Notes: generated by a model from the letters alone, not told the origin. A stretch of DNA of 64,000 nt from a bacterium SCSIO 12827 (GCA_024397995.1 CP073746.1:3160001-3224000); one strand, 5' to 3'. Shown: positions 10,829-21,174, numbered from the stretch's first letter. Numbers and translations: made by a program.

Positions 10829-12133
10829 TTAACCGTTCTCCTTGCCGCCGCCGCCCGTGCCGCCATCGGCATCGGGGGGATCGGGCTGAAACAAATGGGC
10901 GATCAGGCGTTCCGCCGCCGCCAGGTCCAAATCGGCCTCGGCCGCCGCCCGGCGCAGCCGCGTCGACGGCCCATGCAACAGGCGCGCAACCAGCAAATGG
11001 GTCGCTTTCTCTGCGTCCCCGCCGGCTTCCGCCAGGGCCTGGGCGCGATGATCCTCGAAATACTGGCGCAGGCCGGTGACCAGCGGCCCCGCATCCCGTT
11101 CCCGGCGACCGTTGAGAAACGCCCGCACTTCCTCGTCGACGATACGCTGGGCCGCCTGGGCCTCGGCGCCACGGCCGACCAGTCCTTCCATGGCGATGCG
11201 TTCCAGATCACCGAAGTCATAGACATAGGCGTCGTCCAGATCATGGACCGCCGGGTCGACATCGCCGGGCACCGCCGTATCGACCACCAGGATAGGCCGC
11301 CGCCGCCGCGCCTTGAGCGCCGCCGCCACCAGGCTTTTCTCGACGATCCGCCCGCCGCCGCCCAAGGCCGCGATGAGGACGTCTGTCTTGGGCACCAGAT
11401 CGGCCAGATTTTCGAACTGATCATGGTTGCAGTTCAGCACCCGCGCCGTGCGTTTGGCCCGGCGTTCGCGGGGATGGATTACAGTCAGGTTGGTAAGGCC
11501 CTCGCCGATCATGTCCTCGGCCACCATCTCACCCATGTCGCCGGCGCCGACCAGCAGTGCCGACACGTCCTCCAGGTCGCCATGCAGATCCTGAACCAGC
11601 ATGGTCGCGACGGCGGCGATGGACACGGGCCCTTCGCCGACACCGGTTTCCGTGCGCACCCGCTTGGCCGCGCTGTAAGCCGCCTGCAACAGCGCCTCGA
11701 GCACGCCCGTGGGCAGACCCGCCTCCTTGGCCATCCGGTGGGCGGCCTTGACCTGCCCCAGGACCTGGGGCTCGCCGATCACCAGACTGGCAAGCGAAGC
11801 CGCGATATTGAACAGATGCAGAACCGCCGCCTCGTCAACGGCGATATGAGCCTGGGCCCTGAGATCGGCCAACGGCACCTGGGTTTCCGCCGCCAGAACG
11901 CCGAGCACCCTGTCCGCCGCCGCATCCGGATCGGGGTCGGCGCCCACCACCTCGACCCGGTCGCAGGTCGACAGCAGCACCGCCTCCGCCACGCCGGCGT
12001 CGCGCAGGCGGGCAAGCACGCCGGGCACCGCCTCGTCCTCGATGAACATCTGGTCGCGCAGGCCGAGGGAGCTGGTCCGGTGATTGACCCCGGCCACGAA
12101 GGGCCGGGCGGAATGCGCGCGGTCTTCGGGCAT
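10829..12133 (-). CDS. hemA: glutamyl-tRNA reductase
   Basis: A 434-residue HemA of the C5 pathway. It reduces glutamyl-tRNA(Glu) to glutamate-1-semialdehyde, the first committed step to 5-aminolevulinate and tetrapyrroles. The GVNHRTS start, the catalytic cysteine in LLSTCDRVEV near residue 57 (Asp in place of the common Asn next to it) and the NADPH-binding VGAGDMGEM loop are visible. Many alphaproteobacteria make 5-aminolevulinate by the Shemin route through ALA synthase, also often called hemA, so the C5 enzyme here is a useful lineage marker. Confidence 0.95.
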   Translation of the reverse strand: MPEDRAHSARPFVAGVNHRTSSLGLRDQMFIEDEAVPGVLARLRDAGVAEAVLLSTCDRVEVVGADPDPDAAADRVLGVLAAETQVPLADLRAQAHIAVDEAAVLHLFNIAASLASLVIGEPQVLGQVKAAHRMAKEAGLPTGVLEALLQAAYSAAKRVRTETGVGEGPVSIAAVATMLVQDLHGDLEDVSALLVGAGDMGEMVAEDMIGEGLTNLTVIHPRERRAKRTARVLNCNHDQFENLADLVPKTDVLIAALGGGGRIVEKSLVAAALKARRRRPILVVDTAVPGDVDPAVHDLDDAYVYDFGDLERIAMEGLVGRGAEAQAAQRIVDEEVRAFLNGRRERDAGPLVTGLRQYFEDHRAQALAEAGGDAEKATHLLVARLLHGPSTRLRRAAAEADLDLAAAERLIAHLFQPDPPDADGGTGGGGKENG

Positions 12134-12145
12134 GGGGCTGCCTCG

Positions 12146-13390
12146 CTAGAAGTGAAGCTTCAGGGTTTCAACGATGTCGGAGAGTTTGACTTCGGCCTGG
12201 GTGCCGGTTTCCATGTTGCGCAGGGTCGCAACACCCCGCGCCAGTTCGTCGGAGCCCAGGATCAACACGGCCTTGGCGTTCGCCTTGTTGGCCCGCGCCA
12301 GACGTTTCTTCAGGTTGCCGGAATATCCCATATCGACCGTATGGCCAGCCCGGCGCAGATCGTGAGCGGCCTTCATGGCCGGGGCCATTGCCTCGTCGCC
12401 CATGGGGATGACCACGATGGGGCGTTCGCCCGCCGGCGCCGTGCCGAGCATCATGGACAGGCGTTCGACCCCGGCGGCCCAGCCGATCCCCGGCGTCGGC
12501 CGCCCGCCCATCTGTTCCATCAAGCCGTCATAGCGGCCACCGGCCAGAACGGTGCCTTGGGCGCCCAAGGTGCCGGTGACGAATTCGAAGGCGGTGTGGG
12601 AATAATAATCGAGCCCGCGAACCAATCGGGGCTGAACCTCATAGGCGATACCCAGGGCGTCAAGTCCGGCCAGCACCTCGTCGAAGAACGCGCGCGAGGT
12701 GTCGTTCAGGTGGTCCTGCAGCAACGGCGCCGAGGACATGATGTCCTGATCGCCCTTATCCTTTGAATCGAAGATGCGCAGCGGGTTCTTGTCCATCCGC
12801 GTGCGGCTGTCTTCGGACAGATCGTTGCGGTACTTGGCCAAGTAGTCGAGCAGCACGCCGCGATAGGCCTGCCGGCTTTCCGGATCGCCCAGGGTGTTGA
12901 GTTCCAGCCGCACGTCCTTGGCCACGCCGAGGTCGTCCAGGATATGGGCGGCCAACGCGATGACTTCGATGTCCGCCTGTGCCCCCGGCACGCCCAAAAT
13001 TTCCACGTCGATCTGGTGGAACTGGCGCAGGCGGCCCTTTTGCGGGCGTTCATGGCGGAATACGGGACCCCGGGCAAAGAACTTCAGGGGCGCTTCCTGG
13101 GCCAGGCCGTTCGACATGAAGGCGCGGGCGATGCCGGCGGTGAATTCAGGACGAAGGGTGATGGAATCCCCCCCCCGGTCGTCGAAGGTGTACATCTCCT
13201 TCGTCACCACGTCGGATGTCTCACCCAACGTGCGCGAGAACACTTCCGTGAATTCGAAGATCGGCGGGGTCATTTCCTGGAACCCATGACGCGCGGCCAG
13301 GGCCGCCGCCCGATCACAAATGTGACGGTGCAGACGGAAGTCGTCGGCCAGGATGTCGTGGGTCCCGCGAACGGGTTGCAAATCTGCCAT
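12146..13390 (-). CDS. hisS: histidyl-tRNA synthetase
   Basis: A 414-residue class II aminoacyl-tRNA synthetase that charges tRNA(His). It starts LQPVRGTHDIL. Motif 2 is visible around FRHERPQKGRLRQFHQ, the HisRS-specific GRYDGL and motif 3 (GIGWAAGVERLSMM) follow, and a C-terminal anticodon-binding domain closes the protein. Length matches the bacterial family. It sits 14 bases after ispG and 12 bases before hemA on the same strand, probably within one operon. Confidence 0.96.
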   Translation of the reverse strand: MADLQPVRGTHDILADDFRLHRHICDRAAALAARHGFQEMTPPIFEFTEVFSRTLGETSDVVTKEMYTFDDRGGDSITLRPEFTAGIARAFMSNGLAQEAPLKFFARGPVFRHERPQKGRLRQFHQIDVEILGVPGAQADIEVIALAAHILDDLGVAKDVRLELNTLGDPESRQAYRGVLLDYLAKYRNDLSEDSRTRMDKNPLRIFDSKDKGDQDIMSSAPLLQDHLNDTSRAFFDEVLAGLDALGIAYEVQPRLVRGLDYYSHTAFEFVTGTLGAQGTVLAGGRYDGLMEQMGGRPTPGIGWAAGVERLSMMLGTAPAGERPIVVIPMGDEAMAPAMKAAHDLRRAGHTVDMGYSGNLKKRLARANKANAKAVLILGSDELARGVATLRNMETGTQAEVKLSDIVETLKLHF

Positions 13391-13404
13391 CGCCGCCGGT
13401 CCCG

Positions 13405-14703
13405 CTATTCCGCCGCATCGGCGCCGGAAGGAGCGGCACCAGTCTTGCGCGGGTACTTGCGGGCGACATAGTCGTCGACGATTTTCTTGAAGTCCTCGGC
13501 AATGGCCGCACCGCGCAGGGTCGCGACCTTTTCCCCGTCGACGAACACAGGCGCCGTCGGTGCCTCGCCGGTGCCGGGGAGCGATATGCCGATATCGGCA
13601 TGCTTGCTTTCACCGGGGCCGTTGACGATGCAGCCCATGACGGCAAGCGACAGGTTTTCCGCCCCATCGTACTGTTCGCGCCAGGTCGGCATCATGCCGC
13701 GCACGTAGCCCTGCACGGTGTCGGCCAGTTCCTGGAAGAAGGTCGAGGTCGTGCGCCCGCAACCGGGGCAGGCCGTGACCAGGGGTGTGAAGGCGCGCAG
13801 GCCCATGGTCTGCAGCATTTCCTGGGCGACGATGACTTCCTTGGTGCGGTCGCCACCGGGCGACGGCGTCAGCGACACACGGATGGTGTCGCCGATGCCT
13901 TCCTGCAGCAGCACAGCCATGGCGGCGGTCGAGGCGACAATGCCCTTCGAGCCCATGCCGGCTTCGGTCAGGCCCAGGTGCAGGGCCCAATCACCCCGGT
14001 TGGCCAGTTCGCGGTAGACCTTGATCAGGCTCTGAACCTCGGAGACCTTACAGCTGAGCACGATGCGGTCGCGCGAAAGACCCAAATCTTCGGCTCGCAG
14101 CGCGTTGGAGATCGCCGACTGAACCAGGGCTTCCTGCGTCACTTCCGCGGCTGTCATGGGATTGGCCGACTTGGCGTTCTCGTCCATCAGGCGGACCACC
14201 AGGTCCTGGTCGAGCGACCCCCAGTTGACGCCGATGCGCACGGGCTTGCCGTACTCGATGGCTTTTTCGACCATCTTGGAGAACTGCGTATCGCGCTTTT
14301 CCTTGAAGCCCACGTTGCCGGGATTGATACGATACTTGTCCAGGGCCTCGGCACAGGCCGGATGGCTGTCCAGCAGCTTGTGGCCGATGTAGTGGAAGTC
14401 GCCGACGATGGGCGTATCGACGCCGCGCGCCAGCAGCTTTTCCTTGATATGCGGGATCGCGGCGGCGGCGCGTTCCGTATCGACGGTGACGCGAACGATT
14501 TCCGACCCCGCCTGGGCCAGGGCATGGACCTGCTCGACCGTGCCGTCGATGTCGGCGGTGTCCGTGTTGGTCATGGACTGCACGACGATGGGGTTGAGGC
14601 CGCCCATGGCGACCTTGCCGATTTTGACGGGGACGCTCACCCGACGCGCCTTGGGACCAAAGGCGAACGCGCGGTCGGTGGGAAGCGCGGCTTCCTGAGA
14701 CAT
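13405..14703 (-). CDS. ispG: 4-hydroxy-3-methylbut-2-enyl diphosphate synthase IspG
   Basis: A 432-residue IspG (GcpE), the [4Fe-4S] enzyme that converts MEcPP to HMBPP in the non-mevalonate isoprenoid pathway. The TIM-barrel start [24 protein letters not shown] and the C-terminal cluster ligands [11 protein letters not shown] plus a further Cys in [13 protein letters not shown] are in place. The start at 14703 has AAAGGATC upstream. The order rodZ-like, ispG, hisS is conserved in many proteobacteria. Confidence 0.97.
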   Translation of the reverse strand: MSQEAALPTDRAFAFGPKARRVSVPVKIGKVAMGGLNPIVVQSMTNTDTADIDGTVEQVHALAQAGSEIVRVTVDTERAAAAIPHIKEKLLARGVDTPIVGDFHYIGHKLLDSHPACAEALDKYRINPGNVGFKEKRDTQFSKMVEKAIEYGKPVRIGVNWGSLDQDLVVRLMDENAKSANPMTAAEVTQEALVQSAISNALRAEDLGLSRDRIVLSCKVSEVQSLIKVYRELANRGDWALHLGLTEAGMGSKGIVASTAAMAVLLQEGIGDTIRVSLTPSPGGDRTKEVIVAQEMLQTMGLRAFTPLVTACPGCGRTTSTFFQELADTVQGYVRGMMPTWREQYDGAENLSLAVMGCIVNGPGESKHADIGISLPGTGEAPTAPVFVDGEKVATLRGAAIAEDFKKIVDDYVARKYPRKTGAAPSGADAAE

Positions 14704-14878
14704 GAAAGTGGATCCTTTAAACGCTCAACGGCAACCTACATGGGCCCGGCCGCGGCGGCGCACAAGCGAGAAACCGCGCCTGCCCGGCCCGTGGGGCATG
14801 TTTTGCCCGACGCCCGGCCCGCGGTCAACGGTCGTGACGGCCCTGTCAGCCGGAATGCCCGGCCGGTTTGACGGCGGG

Positions 14879-16216
14879 TCAGCGGAAAACGGCGGTGCCG
14901 GCCTTCAGACGCTCGGGGTCGAGCAGCACATTGCGCACGACCTCGCCACTGGCGCCGACCGCCGGGGCGCTGTCGCCGTCGACGGTGATGGTTAGGCCGC
15001 CGGCATTGCCGGTCTTCAGCTTCAGGTCGGGCCGGTCGGGCACGGCGTAGGATTCACCGGCGCGCAGCAATTTACCCCAGACCCAGGTATCGGTGCCCTG
15101 TTCACGGACTTCGACCCAGCTGTCGCTGATCGCCGTCAAGACGATGCGGGCTTCCGCGGTTTCGGTCGGCGTGCTGGCGACTTCCGTCGCCGCCGGCGCG
15201 GGCGGGCTTTCCGATGCCTCGGCAGCCAGGGTCGACGTGTCCGATGCGACCGGGGCCGGAGGTGCCGACAGTTCGGCGGTTTCCACGGGCTGGGCGATGG
15301 ATTCGGGCGGACGCACGGTTTCCGTTTCCGTCACCGGCGCGGCGGCAGGCACGGATTCCGGCGCCGAAGATGCCGTGGCGGGTTCGCTGGCCGGGGCCGG
15401 CACGGCGTCGGGTTCGGTCGCCGGCGCGGGGGCCGGTTCCGTCTGCGCCAATTCCGGCTGCGCCTGTTCGGTCGGGCTCCCGGTCGGGCTCCCGGTGTCG
15501 GCGGCCGCCACCGTTTCGGCCCCAACGGCGGCCGACTGATCGGAAGCCTGGGTATCGGAGGGCTGGGCATCGCTGCCCACGCCTGCCGGCATGGCCGACT
15601 CCGTGGCGGCTTCGGTCACTGCTGTCGGTTCCGGCGCAGCTTCGGATGAAAGGGCGGAGGATGCAGGCGCGGGCTTGTCCGCGGCCACGGCCTGGCTACG
15701 GTCCGGGCCATCGTTTTCCGCACCGCCCGGCAGCAAAGCCGCCAAGCGCGCGGGCACGGGCTCGATCCATTGCTTGAAGAAATCGTTGTCGACGGTCGAG
15801 CTGTACCAGCCGCCGTAAGCAATGACGCCGATCACCACGCCAAGGAACACAACGGCACCCCGCGGAATGCCCGTCTCGGACATCGGCGACGGGAAGACCA
15901 GATCGGCCTTCGGCGTCTTGCCCGGCTGCAGGGTTTGTTCCCCTTTGAAGCGGCGCACCACTTCTTCACTGTCCAGCCCTAGATAATCCGCATAGGTGCG
16001 GATGAAACCGACCGCGTAGGTCGTCCCCGGAAGCTGATCGAAATTGCCGTCCTCGATGGCCTGCAAGTGACGGCGGCGAATGCGCAATACCTGGGCGATG
16101 ACGTCCAGATCTTCACCACAGCGCAATCGCGAGGCCCGTAACAACCCCCCGACGCCCGTACGATGATCAGCGGCGGCGCCCCCCGGCGTCGCCCGTGAGA
16201 TGGGATCGTGGTTCAC
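14879..16216 (-). CDS. RodZ-like helix-turn-helix membrane protein
   Basis: A 445-residue protein starting at a GTG. Residues about 20-90 form a HTH_25 domain (LRIRRRHLQAIEDGNFDQLPGTTYAVGFIRTYADYLGLD), typical of RodZ. A single TM helix follows (GAVVFLGVVIGVIAYGGW), then about 200 residues rich in Ala, Pro, Thr, Glu and Ser, and a C-terminal DUF4115 beta domain (DSWVEVREQG, then GNAGGLTITVDG). RodZ links MreB filaments to the membrane and helps keep rod shape. The frame extends upstream to 16399, but that part is Arg/Gly-rich and has no family resemblance, so the GTG at 16216 is preferred. Confidence 0.8.
   Translation of the reverse strand: MNHDPISRATPGGAAADHRTGVGGLLRASRLRCGEDLDVIAQVLRIRRRHLQAIEDGNFDQLPGTTYAVGFIRTYADYLGLDSEEVVRRFKGEQTLQPGKTPKADLVFPSPMSETGIPRGAVVFLGVVIGVIAYGGWYSSTVDNDFFKQWIEPVPARLAALLPGGAENDGPDRSQAVAADKPAPASSALSSEAAPEPTAVTEAATESAMPAGVGSDAQPSDTQASDQSAAVGAETVAAADTGSPTGSPTEQAQPELAQTEPAPAPATEPDAVPAPASEPATASSAPESVPAAAPVTETETVRPPESIAQPVETAELSAPPAPVASDTSTLAAEASESPPAPAATEVASTPTETAEARIVLTAISDSWVEVREQGTDTWVWGKLLRAGESYAVPDRPDLKLKTGNAGGLTITVDGDSAPAVGASGEVVRNVLLDPERLKAGTAVFR
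15469..15492. repeat. 12-bp tandem duplication in the RodZ-like linker
   Basis: The unit CGGTCGGGCTCC occurs twice head to tail. On the coding (minus) strand it gives a GSPT-GSPT repeat inside the Pro/Ala/Thr-rich periplasmic linker. It keeps the frame and looks like simple slippage in a low-complexity region. Confidence 0.8.
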
Positions 16217-16426
16217 GCGTAGGTCACCCCTTTGCCCCAACGTCCGCCCCTTGGAATCCCGACGCCCGGGCGATCCGAAACCGGTGCCCGGCGGCTGGAT
16301 GGCCGCGGCGATGACGCCCCCCGGGGTCACGCGGCAGCCGAATTTAAAGGCGAATCGTTTCGTCTTTTCCGCAGACTTAATAATCCCACAAAAAGTCATG
16401 TAGATTCAAGCAGAAAACCGGTTGCT

Positions 16427-18772
16427 TTAAACCATTACACCATGATCTGCGGCAAAGGCCCTCAATTTTTCCCGAAGGGAATGGGCCGGCGACTGCGACA
16501 ACCCGGAAAGATAGTTTTCCAAAGCCCCCACATCGAGCGAGCGGACCATGGCCTTGACTGGCCCGATCGACGGCGCCGACATGGACAGATTGCGGTATCC
16601 CAAACCGATCAAGGTCATGGCCGCCAGCGGATCGCCGGCCATCTCGCCGCACAGGCTGAGATCCGTGTTGGTTTCCGCGCAATGCCGCGCGATCTGGCCC
16701 AGGAAATTGATGGCAGCGGGCGCCAGGTCATCGTAGCGGGACGCGACCATGGGATTGCCACGGTCGGCGGCGAACAGGAACTGCAGCATGTCGTTGGAGC
16801 CGACGGAAATGAAATCGACCCGCTTGGTCAGGGCCGGTAGTTGGAAAATCAGGCCCGGCACTTCGAGCATCACCCCGGCCCGCACGGTGGACGGCAGTAA
16901 CTGGCCGCGCCGGCGCGCGCGGGCCAATTCGGCGTCCAGCAGCTTTTTGGCGGCATCGAATTCGGCGACTTCCGTGACCATGGGGAACATCACGCGCAGC
17001 GTCTTACCCGCCGCCGCGCGGATCAGGGAGCGCAGCTGGTCGCGCATCAGCGCCGGGCGGTCGAGCGACACCCGGATCGCACGCCATCCCATGGCGGGGT
17101 TTTCCTCCGATTCCTCGGCATCCCAATAGGGCAGCACCTTGTCACCGCCCGCATCCAGGGTGCGGAAAGTCACCGGGCGGTCGCCGGCGCGCTCGTAAAC
17201 CGTGGCGTAGATTTCCTGCTGGCGATCGACGGTCGGAGTTTCGGCTTCCACCATGAAGGGGATTTCCGTGCGGAACAGGCCGATGCCAATGGCCCCCGTG
17301 TGGTCCAGGTGCATGAGGTCCACGCGCAGCCCGGCGTTGAGCAGCAGGTTGACCGCGACACCGTCCTTGGTCACCGACGGCAGGTCCTTCAATTCCGCAT
17401 ACTGGGCGCGCTGTTCGGCGCGCAGCCGCATGCTGTCCTCGAAGGTGATGCGGATGTCCTCGCCCGGACGCAGATAGACCTGACCATGATCGCCGTCGAT
17501 GATCAGGGGATCACCTTCTTCGACCCGATCAAGAATATTATCGAGCCGCCCGACAACGGGCAGGTCGAGCGCGCGGGCGACAATGGCGACATGGGCGTTG
17601 GGCGAACCTTCGGCCAGAACCAGGCCGCGCAATTTCTGGCTGTCGTAGTCCAGCAGCTGCGCCGGGCCCATGTTGCGGGCGATCAGGATCGCGTTGTCGG
17701 GCATTTCGCGGGGCCCCGGCTCAGCCCCCATCAGGTGTTGGGTCAGGCGATAGCCCAGGTCGTCCAGATCGTGTGCCCGTTCGCGCAGATAAGGGTCATC
17801 GATCCCGGCCATGCGGGCGCGCAGATCGTTCTGCACGCGCTGCACGGCGGCTTCCGCGGACAGGCCGGTAAGAATGGCGTCTTCGATGCGTGACAGCCAA
17901 CCCGCGTCCTGAGCGATCAGGCGGTAGGTTTCCAGGATGTCGCGATGCTCGCCGCCCTTGGCCATGTCGTCGGAGGCCAGCATGTCGTCGAGCGCCCCAT
18001 GCATGGTCTTGAACGCCTGGTGCAGGCGCTCGCGTTCCGCCGCCGGGTCGTCGCCGACGATCCGCTCGATGTACAGATGGGGGCGGTGCAGGACGGCCAC
18101 GCCGATACCGATGCCGCCGTTGAGCTTCAATCCCTCAATGCGCAGCGGTTTCAATGCAATGCCGTCGACCGGCAATAGTTCGTTCGCCGCCACCAGATCG
18201 CCACCGGCAACCAGTTCGGCCAACACCATGGCGACGGTCTGAAGAGTTTCGACCTCTTCGTCCTCGTAAGCGCGGCGGGTGCGGTTCTGCACCACGAGAA
18301 CGCCGGTAACCCGCCCGCCGCGCAGAACCGGCACACCCATCAGGGAATGAAACAGTTCTTCACCGGTTTCCGGACGATAAGCAAAGCTGGGATGAGATTG
18401 CGCGTCCTCAAGAGCAAAGGGCAACGCATGAGCCGCGATTTCACCGACCAGACCTTCGCCGATGCGTAGGCGGGTCTTGTGCACGGCGTCCTTACGCAGG
18501 CCCTGGGTGGCGAACAGTTCGAGCACGTCGCCGGCGCGGCGCAAGTAGATGGAACAGACTTCGGCGACCATTTCGAGGGCGATCACCTGGACGATCTGAT
18601 CCAGGCGTTCCTGCGCCGTCGCCGCCGCCGCCATGACGGCGCGGACCCGGCTGAGCATGCGCCGGGGTACGGGCGACACGTCCGTCCGCCGGCGACCGAC
18701 GACCGGGGGCTTCTTCGGCGCCTGTCCCCCCGCCTTGGTAGCCGGGTTTTGCGGGTTCAACTTATCGTTCAC
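16427..18772 (-). CDS. ptsP: PTS-Ntr enzyme I (phosphoenolpyruvate-protein phosphotransferase)
   Basis: A 781-residue EI-Ntr. An N-terminal GAF domain (from about residue 50, RLDQIVQVIALEMVAEVCSIYL) precedes an enzyme I module: the phospho-His region is GSPNAHVAIVARAL, and the PEP-binding barrel contains GLFRTEIPFM and ISVGSNDMLQF, with the CGEMAGDP cysteine loop at the end. It passes phosphate from PEP to NPr and EIIA-Ntr, which tune nitrogen, potassium and stringent responses. GAF-EI is the standard alphaproteobacterial form. It starts at a GTG with AGGGG upstream and lies just after lysC, a common order in this class. Confidence 0.95.
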   Translation of the reverse strand: MNDKLNPQNPATKAGGQAPKKPPVVGRRRTDVSPVPRRMLSRVRAVMAAAATAQERLDQIVQVIALEMVAEVCSIYLRRAGDVLELFATQGLRKDAVHKTRLRIGEGLVGEIAAHALPFALEDAQSHPSFAYRPETGEELFHSLMGVPVLRGGRVTGVLVVQNRTRRAYEDEEVETLQTVAMVLAELVAGGDLVAANELLPVDGIALKPLRIEGLKLNGGIGIGVAVLHRPHLYIERIVGDDPAAERERLHQAFKTMHGALDDMLASDDMAKGGEHRDILETYRLIAQDAGWLSRIEDAILTGLSAEAAVQRVQNDLRARMAGIDDPYLRERAHDLDDLGYRLTQHLMGAEPGPREMPDNAILIARNMGPAQLLDYDSQKLRGLVLAEGSPNAHVAIVARALDLPVVGRLDNILDRVEEGDPLIIDGDHGQVYLRPGEDIRITFEDSMRLRAEQRAQYAELKDLPSVTKDGVAVNLLLNAGLRVDLMHLDHTGAIGIGLFRTEIPFMVEAETPTVDRQQEIYATVYERAGDRPVTFRTLDAGGDKVLPYWDAEESEENPAMGWRAIRVSLDRPALMRDQLRSLIRAAAGKTLRVMFPMVTEVAEFDAAKKLLDAELARARRRGQLLPSTVRAGVMLEVPGLIFQLPALTKRVDFISVGSNDMLQFLFAADRGNPMVASRYDDLAPAAINFLGQIARHCAETNTDLSLCGEMAGDPLAAMTLIGLGYRNLSMSAPSIGPVKAMVRSLDVGALENYLSGLSQSPAHSLREKLRAFAADHGVMV

Positions 18773-18942
18773 TGGCTAAAGGACCCCTGCTTTGATCTGC
18801 ACGCGCGGCCTGCCCGGGTCCGTTTCCCCCCCGGCGTCGCTATCATATAGGATCAAATAGCCGCGATGGCGACCGCGATGCCGCCGGAATTGTTCGCCGT
18901 GGGGGCCATTACCGTGCCGGCACGGCCCCGACCGGATGCCTT

Positions 18943-20163
18943 TTAGGCGGCGTCCAGCCCGTAGGCCGTGTGCAGGGCGCGCACCGCCAGCTCGGTATAT
19001 TCCTCGGCGATCAGCACGCTGACCTTGATTTCCGAGGTCGAGATCACCTGGATGTTGATGCCCTTGTCGGCCAGGGTCTGGAACATGGTCTGGGCGACGC
19101 CCGCATGCGATCGCATGCCGACCCCAATAATGGAAATTTTTACCACGCCGTCCTTGGCGACCAGATCCTCGTAGCCGATTTCGGCCTTCTTCGACTGGAT
19201 GATCGACTTGGTGCGTTCCAGATCACTTTTGGTCACCGTGAACGTCATGTCCGTGGCCTTGCCGTCGGCGGACACGTTCTGCACGATCATGTCGACGTTG
19301 ACGCTGGCTTCCGCCAAGGGACCGAAGATGCTGGCCGCCACACCGGGCCGGTCGGCGACACGGACCAGGGTGATCTTGGCCTCGTCCCGGGAATAGGCGA
19401 TACCGCTGACGACTTGCTTTTCCACGATTTCTTCCTCGTTCACGACCAGGGTGCCGCGCTCGGCGGAGAAGCTTGAGCGGACTTCCGTGCGCACCCCGTG
19501 GTTCATGGCCATTTCCACGGCGCGGGTCTGCAGGACCTTCGCACCTTGGGAGGCCATCTCCAGCATTTCCTCGTAAGTGATCTTGCTCAGCTTGCGGGCC
19601 TTGGCAACGATCCGGGGGTCGCAGGTATAAACCCCGTCGACGTCCGTGTAGATGTCGCAGCGGTGCGCCTTGAGCGCCGCCGCGAGCGCCACCGCCGAAG
19701 TATCGGAGCCACCACGGCCCAAGGTGGTGATACGACCGTCCGGGGCGACGCCTTGGAACCCGGGGACGACCACGACCTCACCCTCCTGCAGGCGGGCCTG
19801 AATTTTGTCCGTGTCGATGCCGGTGATCCGCGCCTTGGCATGGACATCGTTGGTATGGATGGGAATTTGCCAGCCCTGCCAGGATCGGGCGGAAACGCCG
19901 ATATCCTGCAGCGCCAGGGCAAGCAGGCCCGACGTCACCTGTTCGCCCGAAGCGACGACGGCGTCGTATTCCCGGGCGTCATAGAGTTTGGAAATGTCAT
20001 CCACATAACCGACGAGCTGATTGGTCACCCCAGCCATGGCCGATACCACCACGGCGATCTGATGGCCCGCGTCGACCTCGGATTTGACGCGCTGCGCCAC
20101 CGCTTTGATGCGGTTGACGTCGGCTACCGAAGTGCCGCCGAATTTCTGCACGATCAACGCCAT
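18943..20163 (-). CDS. lysC: aspartate kinase
   Basis: A 406-residue monofunctional aspartokinase, the entry step to lysine, threonine and methionine. The VQKFGGTSVAD start (ATP binding), the TLGRGGSDTSAVALAAAL loop and two C-terminal ACT domains (IVQNVSADGKATDMTFTV; KISIIGVGMRSHAGVAQTMF) are present, so feedback inhibition by lysine and threonine is expected. There is no fused homoserine dehydrogenase. The start at 20163 has GGGAGAG upstream. It is divergent from ubiG over 152 bases. Confidence 0.97.
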   Translation of the reverse strand: MALIVQKFGGTSVADVNRIKAVAQRVKSEVDAGHQIAVVVSAMAGVTNQLVGYVDDISKLYDAREYDAVVASGEQVTSGLLALALQDIGVSARSWQGWQIPIHTNDVHAKARITGIDTDKIQARLQEGEVVVVPGFQGVAPDGRITTLGRGGSDTSAVALAAALKAHRCDIYTDVDGVYTCDPRIVAKARKLSKITYEEMLEMASQGAKVLQTRAVEMAMNHGVRTEVRSSFSAERGTLVVNEEEIVEKQVVSGIAYSRDEAKITLVRVADRPGVAASIFGPLAEASVNVDMIVQNVSADGKATDMTFTVTKSDLERTKSIIQSKKAEIGYEDLVAKDGVVKISIIGVGMRSHAGVAQTMFQTLADKGINIQVISTSEIKVSVLIAEEYTELAVRALHTAYGLDAA

Positions 20164-20315
20164 GGAACCGGTGTCTCTCCCGATTGCTGAAAGATGCCCG
20201 AAAACCGGAAATTTCCGTCGGAATTACTTGCCCTTGTCTGCCGGGCGGCGCCTTCTTACTCTTAATCTGCGTTGCGGGCAAGGTGCCCGCGCCGCCAACA
20301 ACGCAAAGGCCCCCT

Positions 20316-21089
20316 ATGACCGCCCAGACCGCGCCGAAGACATCGTCCCGACCGACCACCGCCGATGACGGCGAAGTCGCCCGCTTTCAGGCCATCGCCG
20401 ACGAATGGTGGGACGCCAAGGGCAAGTTCCGCCCGCTGCACCGTATCAACCCGGTGCGCATCGCCTATATCCGTGATCGGGTGGCGGCCCATTTCGGCAT
20501 GGACGCGGACAAGGCGGAGCCGCTTTCCGGCCTCACGCTGCTCGACATCGGTTGCGGCGGCGGTCTTTTGGCCGAACCCATGACCCGGCTGGGCGCCAAG
20601 GTCACAGCCATCGACGCCGGCGAAAAAAACGTCGCCGTGGCGAAATTGCACGCCGATCAGATGGGCCTGGACATCGATTACCGCCACGTCTTGCCCGAAA
20701 ATTTGGCCGACCTGGGCCAGACCTACGACGTGGTTCTGAATATGGAAGTCGTCGAACATGTCGCCGACCTGGATGCCTTCCTGGCCGCTTCGGCCGGGCT
20801 GGTGCGACCCGGCGGATGCATGGTGGTGACGACCCTGAACCGCACGATCAAGTCCCTCGCCCTGGCCAAGATCGGCGCCGAATACATCCTGCGCTGGCTG
20901 CCCGTGGGCACCCATGACTGGCGCAAGTTCGTGCGCCCGTCGGAACTGGCCGAGGGCCTGGCCGCCCACGGCGTGCGGCTTACCGACCTGGAAGGCATGG
21001 TATTCAACCCCCTGAACGATACTTGGCGCTTGGACGCCCGGGATCTTGCCGTCAACTATCTGGCGTTCTGCGTCAAGGACATCCACTAG
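20316..21089 (+). CDS. ubiG: ubiquinone biosynthesis O-methyltransferase UbiG
   Basis: A 257-residue SAM methyltransferase of the UbiG/Coq3 family, which performs both O-methylations in ubiquinone synthesis at the inner membrane. The AIADEWWDAKGKFRPLHRINPVRIAYI start is diagnostic, with LLDIGCGGGLLAEPMTRLGA for SAM binding and VNYLAFCVK near the end. The ATG at 20316 is chosen over an earlier one at 20184 because UbiG homology starts soon after it. Divergent lysC/ubiG is a frequent alphaproteobacterial arrangement. Confidence 0.95.
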   Translation: MTAQTAPKTSSRPTTADDGEVARFQAIADEWWDAKGKFRPLHRINPVRIAYIRDRVAAHFGMDADKAEPLSGLTLLDIGCGGGLLAEPMTRLGAKVTAIDAGEKNVAVAKLHADQMGLDIDYRHVLPENLADLGQTYDVVLNMEVVEHVADLDAFLAASAGLVRPGGCMVVTTLNRTIKSLALAKIGAEYILRWLPVGTHDWRKFVRPSELAEGLAAHGVRLTDLEGMVFNPLNDTWRLDARDLAVNYLAFCVKDIH

Positions 21090-21174
21090 ACAATCCCCAC
21101 GAAACATATCTGTCACATGCCGCCGCTAGGATGCGCTCAAACGGGCGATCAACGGGAACCTGGACGGAACGGAT

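Noticed and set aside
9533-12766. A plus-strand open frame of about 1,077 codons across prmC, prfA, hemA and hisS
   Set aside because: It crosses four convincing genes on the opposite strand, including their tight junctions, and its product has biased shadow composition.
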